From: an uncultured Prevotellaceae bacterium
Lineage (GTDB): Bacteria > Bacteroidota > Bacteroidia > Bacteroidales > Bacteroidaceae
DNA length: 64,000 nucleotides
Direction: 5' to 3'
Assembly: GCA_900314755.1 (NCBI GenBank)
Contig: OMWH01000001.1
Span: 62,001-126,000, forward strand
Positions 33,146-46,200 of this stretch are shown piece after piece (the stretch's first letter is position 1; each line of letters opens with the position of its first letter). The position numbers were made by a program, and so were the translations under genes. The notes under the pieces were generated by a model that saw nothing but the letters and a program-made list of their open reading frames with translations, ran no database searches and was not told the DNA's origin.

Positions 33146-34193
33146 TAGATGGTTAAGGGTTAAAGGTTATTGGTTAATGGCGATAGGCTGTTTGCTGATA
33201 GCTGGTTGTTCGTCGGACAGCACCGATGGATCGGCGGCAAACAATAGCCATACCCTTAATGTGATCCCATATACCGTTAACTATCAGGAGTTAGGGATGC
33301 GGGCTGTCACGGAAGGCTATTCGGCATATGCTCCCTCCCATGAGGTGTCTATCGGTCTGTTTATTTTACCAGAGGAGAATGGTCCCACGGCCAAGACAAT
33401 CAGATATAGCAATGGCACGTGGCACTCACAGGCTCTCGTCAAGGATGAAAATGATTATAGGATCTTCGGTTTTATGCCAATGAAGGATGCTATATCACCA
33501 AGTATAACTCCAAATGCGAACAACGGTACCAGTTACACCCTTACCTTCTCAGGCATCGATGTTGTCTCGGCAGATGATATCTGTTTCGTCACGGGAGTTA
33601 AGGATGGAAGAGATACAGACCCAGGTGACCTCACGCAAGGTAAGTTCTACTATCGTGGAAATAGTGACAACAACTTCATCTGTCTGCTGATGGATCACCT
33701 CTACGCTTCCGTAAGGTTTAGTTTCTCTATTGGAACAGAGTTCAGTAAGCTGCGTAGTATCAAACTTAGGAAGTTGGAGTTGAAGACCAAGTTGGCATCT
33801 AAGGTGAATGTTGTGGTGACGTTGAAGCCTAACGACACCGGGGCAGATCCAGTATCTTCCGTTGCATATAATGACCAACAGACAGGAGAGTCCTCTGCCA
33901 TCTTCTTCGAGAGTACAACGGGTGAGGAGTTGTCGAGTGACGCTATCAAGAGCTACCTCTGCTGCTTCGCCCCAGATATTACCGGTATCAATAGAAGTCT
34001 TTCCCTTGTCAGCACCTATGACGTGTATGACAAAAAGGGGAATAAGATACGTGAGAATTGTACGGCAACCAACCTCTTGCCCGACCTTGAAGCAACGCGT
34101 GGGCAACGTGTTACCATCACACTTACCGTCGACCCGACATTCCTTTATCAGTTGTCGGATGCCGACTTAGACAACCTGTTTACGATTGAGTAG
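33126..34193 (+). CDS. fimbrillin-like lipoprotein
   Basis: About 355 residues. The start at 33126 is preferred because GGAA lies about 9 bases upstream; ATG codons at 33108 and 33129 are alternatives. The gene overlaps the end of the previous one by about 20 bases. Lipobox LLIAGC (Cys28), strand HTLNVIPYTV, then QELGMRAVTEG with Arg59 as a potential processing site. The fold and length fit the 'fimbrillin family' (Mfa-like) group. The signal peptide (RWLRVKGYWLMAIG) is encoded by a GGTTAAnGG-type low-complexity repeat. Last pilin gene of locus 1. Confidence 0.7.
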   Translation: MMYITGNRWLRVKGYWLMAIGCLLIAGCSSDSTDGSAANNSHTLNVIPYTVNYQELGMRAVTEGYSAYAPSHEVSIGLFILPEENGPTAKTIRYSNGTWHSQALVKDENDYRIFGFMPMKDAISPSITPNANNGTSYTLTFSGIDVVSADDICFVTGVKDGRDTDPGDLTQGKFYYRGNSDNNFICLLMDHLYASVRFSFSIGTEFSKLRSIKLRKLELKTKLASKVNVVVTLKPNDTGADPVSSVAYNDQQTGESSAIFFESTTGEELSSDAIKSYLCCFAPDITGINRSLSLVSTYDVYDKKGNKIRENCTATNLLPDLEATRGQRVTITLTVDPTFLYQLSDADLDNLFTIE

Positions 34194-34213
34194 TAAGAAC
34201 ATATATATTATAT

Positions 34214-37200
34214 ATGATAAGGTATAAGACGTTGAGACTGAAAGATACGATAATAAGCTTGTTGGTGTTGCTGTTGATGGTGATTAGCGGTCAATGGTCA
34301 ACAGTCAATGCGCAGATAAAGATTGGCGGTAATGTCTATGGTGGCGGTAATGCTGGCAACACAGGCGGTAGTACCACCGTCACCGTCCGTGAAGGCAATT
34401 TGAACAGTGTCTATGGCGGTGCCCGTATGGCGAATATCGCTGGATCAGCCTTCGTCAATATCGATGGCGAGAATACGCCTTCTACTTCCTATATATTAAT
34501 AAATAATGTATATGGTGGTAATGATATAGCTGGAAAGATTGGTAATATCAAGACTGTTTCAGGTGAAGATGCTCCGTTGCCCACTGCCTTGACAAAGGTT
34601 GGAACAACAGCGGGACTGAATAACATTGACAATACATGGAATGCCTTCGTACGCGTCAGTTCAGTAAAAAGCGAAACGACGGGTGAAGCTCCTAATCAAA
34701 CAACAACGACTACCAACCATAAGGTGTATATAGGTAATCTCTATGGCGGTAGTAACGGTGACTATACGGTTAAGAATAAAACTGTCAGTGATTCTCATAA
34801 GTGGGAAATATGGACAAAAGATGCTACTCCTGTTAAGGTCTATGAGAATGATGACCAACCGCAATTGCCTGAGCTTGCCAAGACCTACCTTGAGATTGTC
34901 GGTGGCTCTATCGTCTATGTCTTCGGTGGCGGTAACAATGCCACAGTGACAAACAAGACGGTAATCTGTACGGATAACCCCAGTGAGGTGGTGAACCATA
35001 TCAAGATCGACAAAACCACAGGTACTCTTGTGGCTAATGATGCAACGGGCAACAACATTGAAGAACTATTGTCTGACGACCGTATCATAGAGATGGGCTT
35101 CAATCCATATCTGAGTTATGCCACCAGCGCATCCTACCAGATGGGTAGTATGTTTGGCGGTAACAACAAGGTGGCAATGGCCATACGTCCTACATGGAAC
35201 CTGATAAAGGGTAAGATACGTAACCTCTACAGCGGTGGTAACGCTGGAAACATGACCTTTTATGACGAGAACGGCTATGGCGGTATATTGCTTACCATTG
35301 CAAGCGACGATATGGAGATAGACAATGTCTATGGCGGTTGCCGTAAGGCTGATGTCAATCCGGAAGGTAAACCCATTAAGGCAGAGACTATCAATGGCAT
35401 CTCTTATCCAGAGGGTTATGCTGCCCGTGTGAATATCTCCGGTGGTAATATCAACAATGTCTATGGCGGTAACGATATCTCCGGCAATGTCCATGGAGGT
35501 AGTGCCGTAGGTATTCATAGCAATATCAACCAGAATGTATATGGTGGTGGTAACGGTTCATATGCCTATACTGACAATGCAGCCTTGGCTGGTTCGGTGG
35601 AATGGGGTGATTTCTACTATCCTATAGCCGATGGTGCCGATGGAGCAGCATCAGCTACCGCACTCAACAACTTCCGCCCCAATGCTGAATCGGTATCTAT
35701 CCGCGTCAGTGGGACACAAGAAGAGCCTGTCGTCATCGGCGGTGCTATCTATTGCGGTGGTAACAGTGCTACGCTGAAAGCTGAAGGAAATGCCAATGCA
35801 CGAGCAGAGTTGAAGATCGGCTCCTATGTCTATGCCGACAACGTGTTCTTGGGTAATAACGGTGAGAACATGGTGAAGGAAAGCATATTGAGTACCTATG
35901 CAGGAAACGTGACCGTATCAGAAAAGGAAGGTAGCTTTGACTTCAGCAAGATGGACCTGACTAAGACAGCGCAGATGGATAAATATATGGACGGTGCTGC
36001 CATGGCTATCCGTCCGCAGGTAGTGTTCGACCCAGATTATGTCGACTATTCCACATTCATCGGTTCCCTCTTCGTCGGTGGTAACGTAGGTAGTCTGAAG
36101 CTAGATGGCAAGATTGAAGTCAGCTTCAACGAGAAACTGGTTATCTTCGACAAGGTAGTAGGTGGTTGTAACAATGCCAATGTGCCGGAGATATTCGATT
36201 CAGAAGATGCTACAAAGAAACTCTGTGCAGCCTATGAGGGTGGCGTGTTGAACTTAGTGGAACCTGCACAAAATGCTACTCCTACCGATAAACTGGTACT
36301 GAACTTCGGCGGTTTGAAGATACAACCGATGCGCTGGGCCGTTCAGAGAGATGCTGATTATAATAAGATATTAGATGAAAACGGTAATGAGCAGTATGAT
36401 CTCAAAAATGGTAACCGCTATTTGGAGTGGAACACCGTGAAGTGGGATGCCACTAAATTGGCAGAAGTTGAGGTCGCTCCCGTGACCACAGGTATTCCAG
36501 CCTGGATAGACCCTGCTGATCATGACAAGGGTAATACCTCCGCTGACGACAAGGCCCGTCGTCTCACCGGTGGTAACGTTTATGGCGGATGTTATAACAG
36601 TGGTCTTGTAGATGGTAATGTAGTCATCAACCTCAACGCCAACCTCGTGGAGCGCGATGAACTCTTCGACGAAGTTCTGACAGATAACCTCGGTGAGGAA
36701 GTAAGCCTTTATGGCGGTGACCTGCTTCATAGAGGCAACTATACTATCACCGAGCGCCGCACTGGCGTCATCCTTGGCGAACAGGGTATGGACGTACTTG
36801 GTAAGTCACTTACCGTCTTCGGTGGAGGCTATGGTGCTGACTCTGAGATATGGGGTAGTACCACTGTCAACCTCAACCGAGGCTATACCTTCCAGATCTT
36901 CGGCGGTGGCTATGGCGGTCCTATCGGTAGGTCGGTAACGGGTGGTACAGCCGATGATTACTCTTTCAATGGGAAATATTTCCGTCAGAACGCCCTATAT
37001 AGCTGTCATGTCAACCTGAAAGGAACGAAAGCCGGTGTGACCAAGCAGACCGACAGTAGTGAGGACATGGCAGAGTGTGAGTTTATGTACGGTGGCGGCT
37101 TTTTCGGTCCTATCTGCGGTAATACCATCGTCAACCTGGGTAAGGGACGAGTGTTTAACACCTTCGCAGGTTCTTGTAATGCTGACATCCTCGGACATAC

Positions 37201-40200
37201 CGAGACCTATGTCGGTCGTCAGGTGAAGGCTGATAATAGCGACGACGGTGAAGGCTTCCCCTATATCCGTGATATCATCTATGGTGGTAATGACCTCGGT
37301 GGACGTATCCTCGGTACGAAAGACTTCAAGGACCGTGTGAAAGACGGTACGATGGGTATGATATATAAGAACAACGGTACCACAGCCAATGTTCTGACGG
37401 CATCGGCCTACGTAGAGTACTTGCAGGGTCGTGCCGACGGTATCTTCGGTGGGTGCTTCGGTACTTACGACTATACGGACCGTTATTATAAGGAATACAC
37501 TAATGCCGATGGTACTGCCAAGGATGGTTTCACCAAGCCCCGTATGGTATCTACCTTCGTTAACTTCCGCCCATCTAGTACAGATGACTTGAGACGTAAC
37601 ACATATAACCGTGTACTGAAGGTGTATGGTGCCGGTCAGGGTTATCCAAGCGACAGCGACCGTGACATCATGCAACAGCGAAGCTATGTCCTGGTGGATA
37701 TTCCTAAGGACATGACTAATTATCAGGACATGGAGGTGTTCGGCGCCGGTGCTTGGAGCGGACTGGGTATGGAGACAGTAGTGGAAACGTCTACTGCTAC
37801 TGACTATGCCCAGAAAGCCGACGAGGTATCGGCTGTCATTGACCTGGTGCGTGGAACTATCAGCGCAGCTTATGGTGGTAGTCTGACGGAGGGTATCACC
37901 CGTCGTACTATGGTCAACGTACCTGCCGGTTCAGAGATTGTAACCAAGAACATCTTCGGAGGTGCCTACGGTATCGACAACAACCAAGTGTGCGATGTCT
38001 TTGAAGCTAATGTGGAGTATCATAGTGACAAAGCCCGCGTCTCTGGCTCGCTCTATGGCGGTAACAACCAGGCACGTCGTACGCTATACGGTTTCCTGAA
38101 TATCGACAAACCCGTATATACCGGTGAGAAGTCGTACGACAACAAGTTGAAGACTACCATAGTCTATGGTGCTGGTAAGGGTGGTGACACATGGTCGCAA
38201 TATACTGAAGTAAACCTGTTCAGTGGTGCTGAGGTGAAAGAGGTGTATGGCGGCGGTGATGCCGGACGCGTGGCCAATGAGGCTACCAGCAAAAAGAGAA
38301 CTGCAGAATACGGAGATACTGAAGGCAATAACCTCAAGATGGGCGCTTATGAGATTAATGGTCTCAACGACCCACTCGTCAAGGCTACGGCACTCGGCGG
38401 CAAATACAATACCAATGTCCATATCCATGAGGGCGCTATCGTCAATATGTACCGTATGATTAGTGACAAGAATGAGTTCTACAACGACGGTGGCTATGCC
38501 TACGGAGGTGGTAAGGGTGATGCCTCGGTTGCTAACAGTGGTGATGTGAACGGTACTACCTATATCGACCTGCTTGGCGGTACGGTGAAGAAGGATATCT
38601 ATGCTGCCGGTACGGTGGGATCCGTGAAGGATGAGTATGGTACTGCTCTTGCTGAGGCCGACCGCTTCATAGCCAGTGCCAATGTCTTCATCAAGGGTGG
38701 AACAGCACGTAACGTCTATGGCGGTGGCTGGCGAGGCAGTGTGGGTAAGCATACGCCTAATCCTGATAATCCGTCTGACCTTATCGGCGGCGCCATCACT
38801 AACGATATCCTTGGCGAGACCAATGTGGTCATCGGTACCCGCGACGGTACCAGCTTTACCAATGGTATTCCAGCCATCGAGCGTAATGCCTACGGTGGCG
38901 GTGAAGGTGGACCTGTCTATGGTACGGCTCATGTGACATTCTATAACGGATATATCGGTTACGTCTATAATGCTAACGGTACTAACATCGGTGGTACAGA
39001 GATTGACGAGCGCTATGAGGAGAAGATCCACGACGAAACAGCAGCCGACAATGCTGACGGATCGCTCAACGACAACCTGAAAGACAGTGGATGCCTCTTT
39101 GGCGGCGGTTATATCGACAATAGTAGTGTGGATATTACCGATGTCAAGATGTATGGCGGTTTTGTGCGTAACTGTCTCTTTGGCGGTGGTGAGATTGCTG
39201 CCATCGGACGTGGCGACACGAAGGAAGAAGGTAAGAAGCGTACGCTGAACAAGATATGGAAGGCTGGTGAGACGAAGGTACAACTCTTCGACGGTCTTGT
39301 GGGACACCATGTGTTCGGTGGCGGTCGTGGTTACGACAACCTCTCACGCAAGGGTTCTCTCTATACCGACGGTTATGTGTTTGGTAAGACAGAGGTAGAT
39401 ATCCACGGCGGTGAGGTTGGTACAGTCGAGGGTGTAGCTCAGGGCTACGGTAATGTGTTTGGTGGCGGTGACGTAGGTTTTGTGTATGGTGGTTTCATGG
39501 ACAACGATGGCCTGGTGGTAGGTATCAAGGACGGTGAGCGCTATGACAACACATGGGAAGGCTACTACTACCAATATAGAATAGGAAACAACACTTATAC
39601 CCCAGGTGACACGCCTGCGGCAACCGATGGGGGATGGATAAAGCAAGACGGTGAATTCGTGCTCACCGAGGACTGTAAGGTACTGATCGAGCCTTGGTGC
39701 CGTGTGACGGCAGGAAGTGTCACTATCAACGGCACAACCTATACCAAGGACCAATACGTTCCTATCGATGTCCTCAATACCATGACGGCCAAGAGAAGTA
39801 ATAGTACAGGCGTTGGTGCCGATTCGCGCTGGAGTTCTCTCGATGACGACGGTATTATCATCCATAACGCTGTGTTTGCCGGTGGTAATGTTACTGAAGG
39901 TTCTGATAAGACATACGCTGAGGCAACTACCGTGTTCGGTAATGCTACAGCCTCCATCCACGATGTTTACCATCGTGACTTGATCACTATCGGCACTGGT
40001 CATACGGGTGGTCTTTATGGTGATGGTAATCTTACCTTCGTGGACGGCTACCGTGGACTGAACATCACTAACTACGGTACTGACTACTACAACATCGACA
40101 TGGAGATTAGCTTTACCGACTATGAGAATCTGCCGGAACGTGAACAGGCCTACTATGAGTTGAGATATAAGTGCATGAAGGAATGTACCGACAATGCTGG

Positions 40201-43200
40201 CAAGACCTATCATCCCGAAAACGGTAACATCAAAGCCTCATCCATCACTGCCGACGAGCTGATAGCCCTGTTTGAAGGTATTAATCAGGAAGATGGAAAG
40301 CCGATGGTTGGAGCTGATGGTAAGCCCACCTCTACAACCTACTGGGTGGAGAACGGCGTCTGTTCGCGCTATGCAGGACGTATCATGAATACCATCCAGC
40401 GTGCTGACTTCTGTGGTGTCTTCGGCTCACGTATGGTGATGCAGGGTGCCCAGGACCGTGTGCTCGACCGAGCCAATAATACCAACTATACCATCAACCG
40501 TGTCCGTGAGGTGTCACTGAACAAAAAGATTTCCACAGCAAGTGATGCTGGAAAATATCACGGCAACTATTTCGGTATCTATAGCGTGGTGAACCATCTC
40601 GGTGCATTGACCAGTGATGTGGACTTCTATAGCTCCGTGCGCACTACTGACAATTCAGACAAGAATACCTATGGACCAGACAGCGACGTTCAGACGTTTG
40701 CACAATGGAAAGGAGCTCATAAGACCGAGCGCAAGCGCAACAACGGTAACAGTCATAACGAGGTGGCTTTGGCATCAGGTGTTTACCTAGAGCTGACTAC
40801 CGAGAAGAGTACCGGTACTGATGTAAACCAGAAGGACTGGGGTTATATCACCGGTGTCATCGAACTCGACCTGATTAATGTGCAGGCTGGTGTCGGTGGT
40901 GGATTCGTATATGCAAAGAATGTGCATGGAAAAGCGACTTACGCTCGTCAGAAACATGTCACGCTGACAGAGCTGAATGCAGGTGCTGTCACACGACGCG
41001 ACTACACCTATTCAGAGACCGACAATGATAAGAAGGAGTGGGAGACCTCTGGTAACTTCGTGCATAGCACTCAGACCATTATCGATGACTGCTACCCACA
41101 GAGCAACCGCTACAAGGGTACTGATGCTGTAAAAGCCCACTATTGGTATATCAAGGGACAGGTGTATGTCTATAACCAGAATATTTCTGCCTATACTGGT
41201 GCTTCGAATGCCTATAGTGAGGTGGTAGAGATTCCATTGACCATCACGGCAGCATCACATGGTACGATGAAACTCCTCGACGTACGGCCCAACAAGTATG
41301 CTTACTATTCGTCGTTCTCAGGTACTACAGGCAATAAACTCACTGATAAGGATAAGTTGGAGATTGGCGATAATGTCTATTACCTCAACGATCCTATCAG
41401 CTATTGGGACTGGTATATGCTCAGTCCTGCGGAACGACGTCTGTTCGTTGACGAAACTTACGTTACCATCGCAGAATGTAGGATAGAAGGAGAGACTTAT
41501 CCTGAGGGTACGGTATTGTTGCCTGAGGATTGTAAGACCTTACGTGATTCGGCTCCTAAGAAAGAGATTGACGGAAAAATGGTGCCAACGGTAATCAACG
41601 TAAAACAGAATACTGATGCTACCTTCGACTATGTATTCCGTCCGTCTAATAACATGAGTCACGAGACGGGTTATATCCTCACCTACGATGTCAACAATCC
41701 AAGGATATGGAATAAGTGGTATACACCGGAAAAGACAACGACCGATGTAAGGACGGATAAGATTGACTCTAAAGAATATTCTGAGCTTTCGAAGGCCGAT
41801 CAAGAAAAATACAACAACGGTCCTACCTATCGTCCTACATCCAACGGTTTCTATGGTCAGCAGGCCTACAAGGTATCGAACATCATTCCTAAGGCTGTCC
41901 ACGACACCTACCAGGCGGCTACCGCTGCCCATCCGGGGAGTGTTGATCCAGAGAAGCAAGCCAGCTTCGAGGCTGCCTATATCGTGACCAGTGAGATAGA
42001 GACCACTAATAAGAGCGGTACTAAGCAGCATCTCTATCCTGGTGCTCCGTTGGCTAAGTCAGACTATAACGATGCTGAGTGGGTTGCCATGACAGGTAGC
42101 GTTGCTGATGCTTATGTCTGCAGCAGTACTATTAAGTTGGATGATGGTGAATATATCTATGTGTCGACTCTGATGACGAAGGCAGAGCGAGACCAGTACA
42201 TTAGTGAATATGACAATCTGAAGACCGATTTGGAGGCCAGCATCACACCGGCATACTATTGTACGAAGGCTGGCGACTATGGTGGCAACTACTACGAGAC
42301 AACGAAGAACTACCGTGGTTTAGTTGCCTGGAGTTCGCTGTCACCTGAAGACCGCGAGCACTTCGAGTTCAACTACGATGCCCTCGACCTGCTCATCGAC
42401 TCCAAGTACGGTAAGCGTACCGATGGAACGCAGCAACCTGAGGGTCAGAAGTACCAGTATGATGGCTTTGATGACTACGACGAAGATAAGAAGGAACAGT
42501 TTATCTACTCGTCCACACAGCCCGTAGACTATTCTGCTACCTATAACGGTGCAAACTTCGATTACAATGATGGTGGTGAAACAAAGACAATCGTAACAGG
42601 TCAAGAGATTGATCGTGAGATATATGAGTCGCTACCTAACGAGCGTCGTCACTACACATCAATCAGCGTTGACCATGCAGGCAAATACTATGTTGTCAAC
42701 ACTGCGTTCCAGCGTGGTGAGACACCTTATTCTGTAGGTCAGACCATTGACGAGAGTACATACAACGTGATGGGTGATAACCAAAGTAAGATAACCGTTC
42801 TTGAATTCTATGAAAGCGAGGCAGGTCAGACCTATTACTATTGTCGTGACAGCTATCAGATTGGTGAACACGGTGAGGGTTATAAGGTTATTAGTGTCAA
42901 GGGTACTGGTAGCGGAACGACCTATACAGAAGGACAGACCGTACCGCAGGGTGCCGTTATCAACAACGATAACTATGGACATCTGGTCAACCATCAGCAG
43001 AATTTCACCATCCATGGTGTTGCACCTACGGAGTATAGCACGCTCTACGTGTCGCAAAACTCAGATATTTACGACCTCTCGCAGGAGAAGATCATCACCG
43101 TTATCTATCAGTACGACTATGTTGAAAGCGATGAGTTGGGTCTGCATATCACCCCTGTCAGTGAGCGTCACGTGGTGAACATCCATGTGAAGTTCGAGAG

Positions 43201-46200
43201 TGGTGTTCCTGAGGTGGAGAATATCAATACACCGAAGATAGTACTCCCTGGTACTTCTGTCAGCATGAGTACACCTCACGTCACTCCAGGTGCTTACCAG
43301 ATCATCGGTGGTGGATGGGAGTTGTTCGAGAAGTTGTCTGACGTTGAGAGTCACATCAACGGTAAAGAGTACATACCTAACACCGATCCTCTCTACTGGT
43401 ATCAGGATGGCTTCTATTTGGCATACTATGCTAAGACCTATCTGGGTAAGACCTATAGTAATGCAGTCAATGTGAGTGTGGCTAACTACCACGACCTGGC
43501 TGATATCCTGAGCGACCAGAACAAGACTCACCATATGTATGTCGATAATCCAAATGTGAAGCGCGACAGTAAGGTCTATATCAATGACGGCGAGAACGGC
43601 CTGACCCATCTGAAGAACTTCTTCGACCTGAGTGTGGTCAGCGAGACAGCCGAGACCGATGACAACGGTCTCATCAAGACAGGTACCTTCGCAGGTCATG
43701 CTCCGCTCAATGGTTATGTCAAGGGAGGACAGAACCTCGACTTCTTCCTCCGCACCGACATCACGCAAAGCGGTACCTCTGCTTGGGAGCCTATCGCCGG
43801 TGGAACCACCGACCCATGCTTCAGCGGTACCCTTCACGGTGACGGTCACCATATCAGTGGTCTGGCGAAGTCGCTATTCGGTAAACTCTGTGGTAATGTC
43901 TTTAACCTCGGTGTCAGCGGCTCGTTTACTACGGCAGGTATCGCCGACACAGGTGACGGCTTCATAGAGAACTGCTGGATCAACACCACAGCGACAAGCG
44001 GGTTCGCCGCTAACCAGAAACCGTTCATCGGCAATCCTACGGGAGACGCTAACTGTACACAGATTGTCAACTGCTACTATCCTGAGGGTAAGGGCTATAC
44101 CGCAGTTAACGGTACACGAGCCATGCCAGAGAAGGCCTTCTACGACGGTGAGGTGGCCTACAACCTGAATGGCTTCTATCTGGCTAAGCGCTACTATGAC
44201 GGTACCAACCTCAGTACGGGTAAGCAGTATAGTTATCTGAAGAAGAACGCTGACGGTACGGTGGCTGAGGAACTGAGTAAGGCTTACTATCCCGAGGCAT
44301 ACGCCTACTATCCTCTCGAGGGAGAAAACACAAAACTGTTCGGCTATGTGGAGAACCGTTACTCCGACGGTGACTTCATCTATGCCGGTGGTACTATCCC
44401 TGAGGGTGATAACGTACGTCGCCATGAGGAGGAGAAAGATGGTATCACCGTTGTTTCATATAATCCTATCTGGCCCGATGACTATATTTTCTTCGGTCAG
44501 ACGCTGAACTATGGCTATGGTGCCGCTACCGATCCTGCACATGACAATGTGCCGACGGCTGTCAATACTACCAATCGCGTCTTCCGTGCGCCGGCCTACT
44601 TCCGTAGCAAGGTGGTTAATGTGGCTCACTTCAATAGCAATGCCGTCTTTGCACAGACTATGAAGGATGATGAAACGAAGGAGGCTTATAAGAATATGAC
44701 TGCCATCGACTTCACTGGATATAATGATGGCAGCTATCAGCAAGGGTGGCAAACAGTGTCTGGCGGTTCCAACGCAGAAAAGCAGTTCTTCTATCTGCCT
44801 CTCCTCGACGACGACGGTCTTACCGGCTTCAGGAATGTCAACCTGACAAAGAACCTGTTGGCCTATACTTTCGCCGCCGGTGGAACAGGTGACAACGAGA
44901 CTGCTACGGCAACGCAGAAGACAGCCAACGCGGTAAGTGAGGCATTATTTGACTATGACTTTGAGGAGATGGATGATGATGCCACTGCAATACCACCGGT
45001 GAAGGCAGATTACCGTGCCGTAGATGAATGGGATAGATGGGCTAACGAGTCACAGATGCAGGGTCACTGGGTACAGTTGACAGGTGACGAGTATGTGGCT
45101 CAGCGCGACCACCTGCTTGTCGACAAGCATGACTTCAACGCTCCTATCAGTTATAAGTTTGCTGACGACAAGCGTATGTGGTACCAGCGTACTCCAGAAA
45201 ACTTCGTCGACACGTCGAAGGGATGGGATGTTGTCAGCCTGCCATTCACTGCCGAACTCGTCACTACCCATCAGAAGGGTGAGATAACTCACTTCTACAG
45301 CGGCAGTATCGAGGTGGATGATAATCATACGAAGGTGGGTCATGAATACTGGCTCCGTGAATTCAACGAAGGTGCCCAAGAGGGTGATAAATTCAAGGCT
45401 ACCTTCAACTATCCTACGTCAGGTGCTAATGACGATTATAAGAACGTCACCAATACCTTCCTCTGGGATTACTACTATGAGGCTGCCAATGGGCATAATC
45501 ATAAGGATAATAATCTGGATACCTACCAGACATACTATCAGAAGGAGCGTAGTCTTCCTGCCTATCCGTTCCTGGCTGGCGGTACTCCATATATTATAGG
45601 CTTCCCAGGTACGACATATTATGAGTTTGACCTCAGTGGAGAGTGGAAAGCTAAGAACACCAATGGTGCTTCACCTGCAAAACTGTCTAAGCAGGTTATC
45701 ACCTTTGCTTCTGTGGAAGGTGATGTCATCAACGTCAGCGATGACGAGGCAGATGTCACTAAAAAAGGCTACACCTTCAAGCCCAATTACCTGAACCAGA
45801 CGCTGAATACTGGTTATCTGATGAACACCGACGGCGATGCCTTTAAGAAAGTGCCAGATGGACAAACGGGTAATGCCGTCGCCTTCCGTCCGTACTTCAA
45901 GAAGGTAGAGACATCAGGTTCCCGTCAGGCTGCCCGTGCCATCCTCTTCGATGGAGAAGGCTCATCGTTCGCTATCGGTGATGACCGTGACCCATCTGAG
46001 GAGGAGATAGGTGGTGGTCTGCAGTTCTTCACCAAGCGTCGTGTGATTGGAGTCACCTCTACGCTCCGTGAGGCTGCCGATGTCCGCATCTACAGCACGA
46101 CAGGTAACACCATCGCTGCCTTCACCGTCCTGCCGGGTGAGACCATCGAGAAGTATGTTCCTATTGCCGGTGTCTATATCATTAATGCTGCCCACGGCCG

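Noticed and set aside
38084-39310. Long minus-strand open frame (408 codons) inside the 4004-residue gene, and similar ones at 43061-43852 and 36995-37675
   Set aside because: They lie opposite repeat-coding DNA with strong codon bias, lack start signals and encode Thr/Ile/Val/His-rich sequence typical of antisense shadows.
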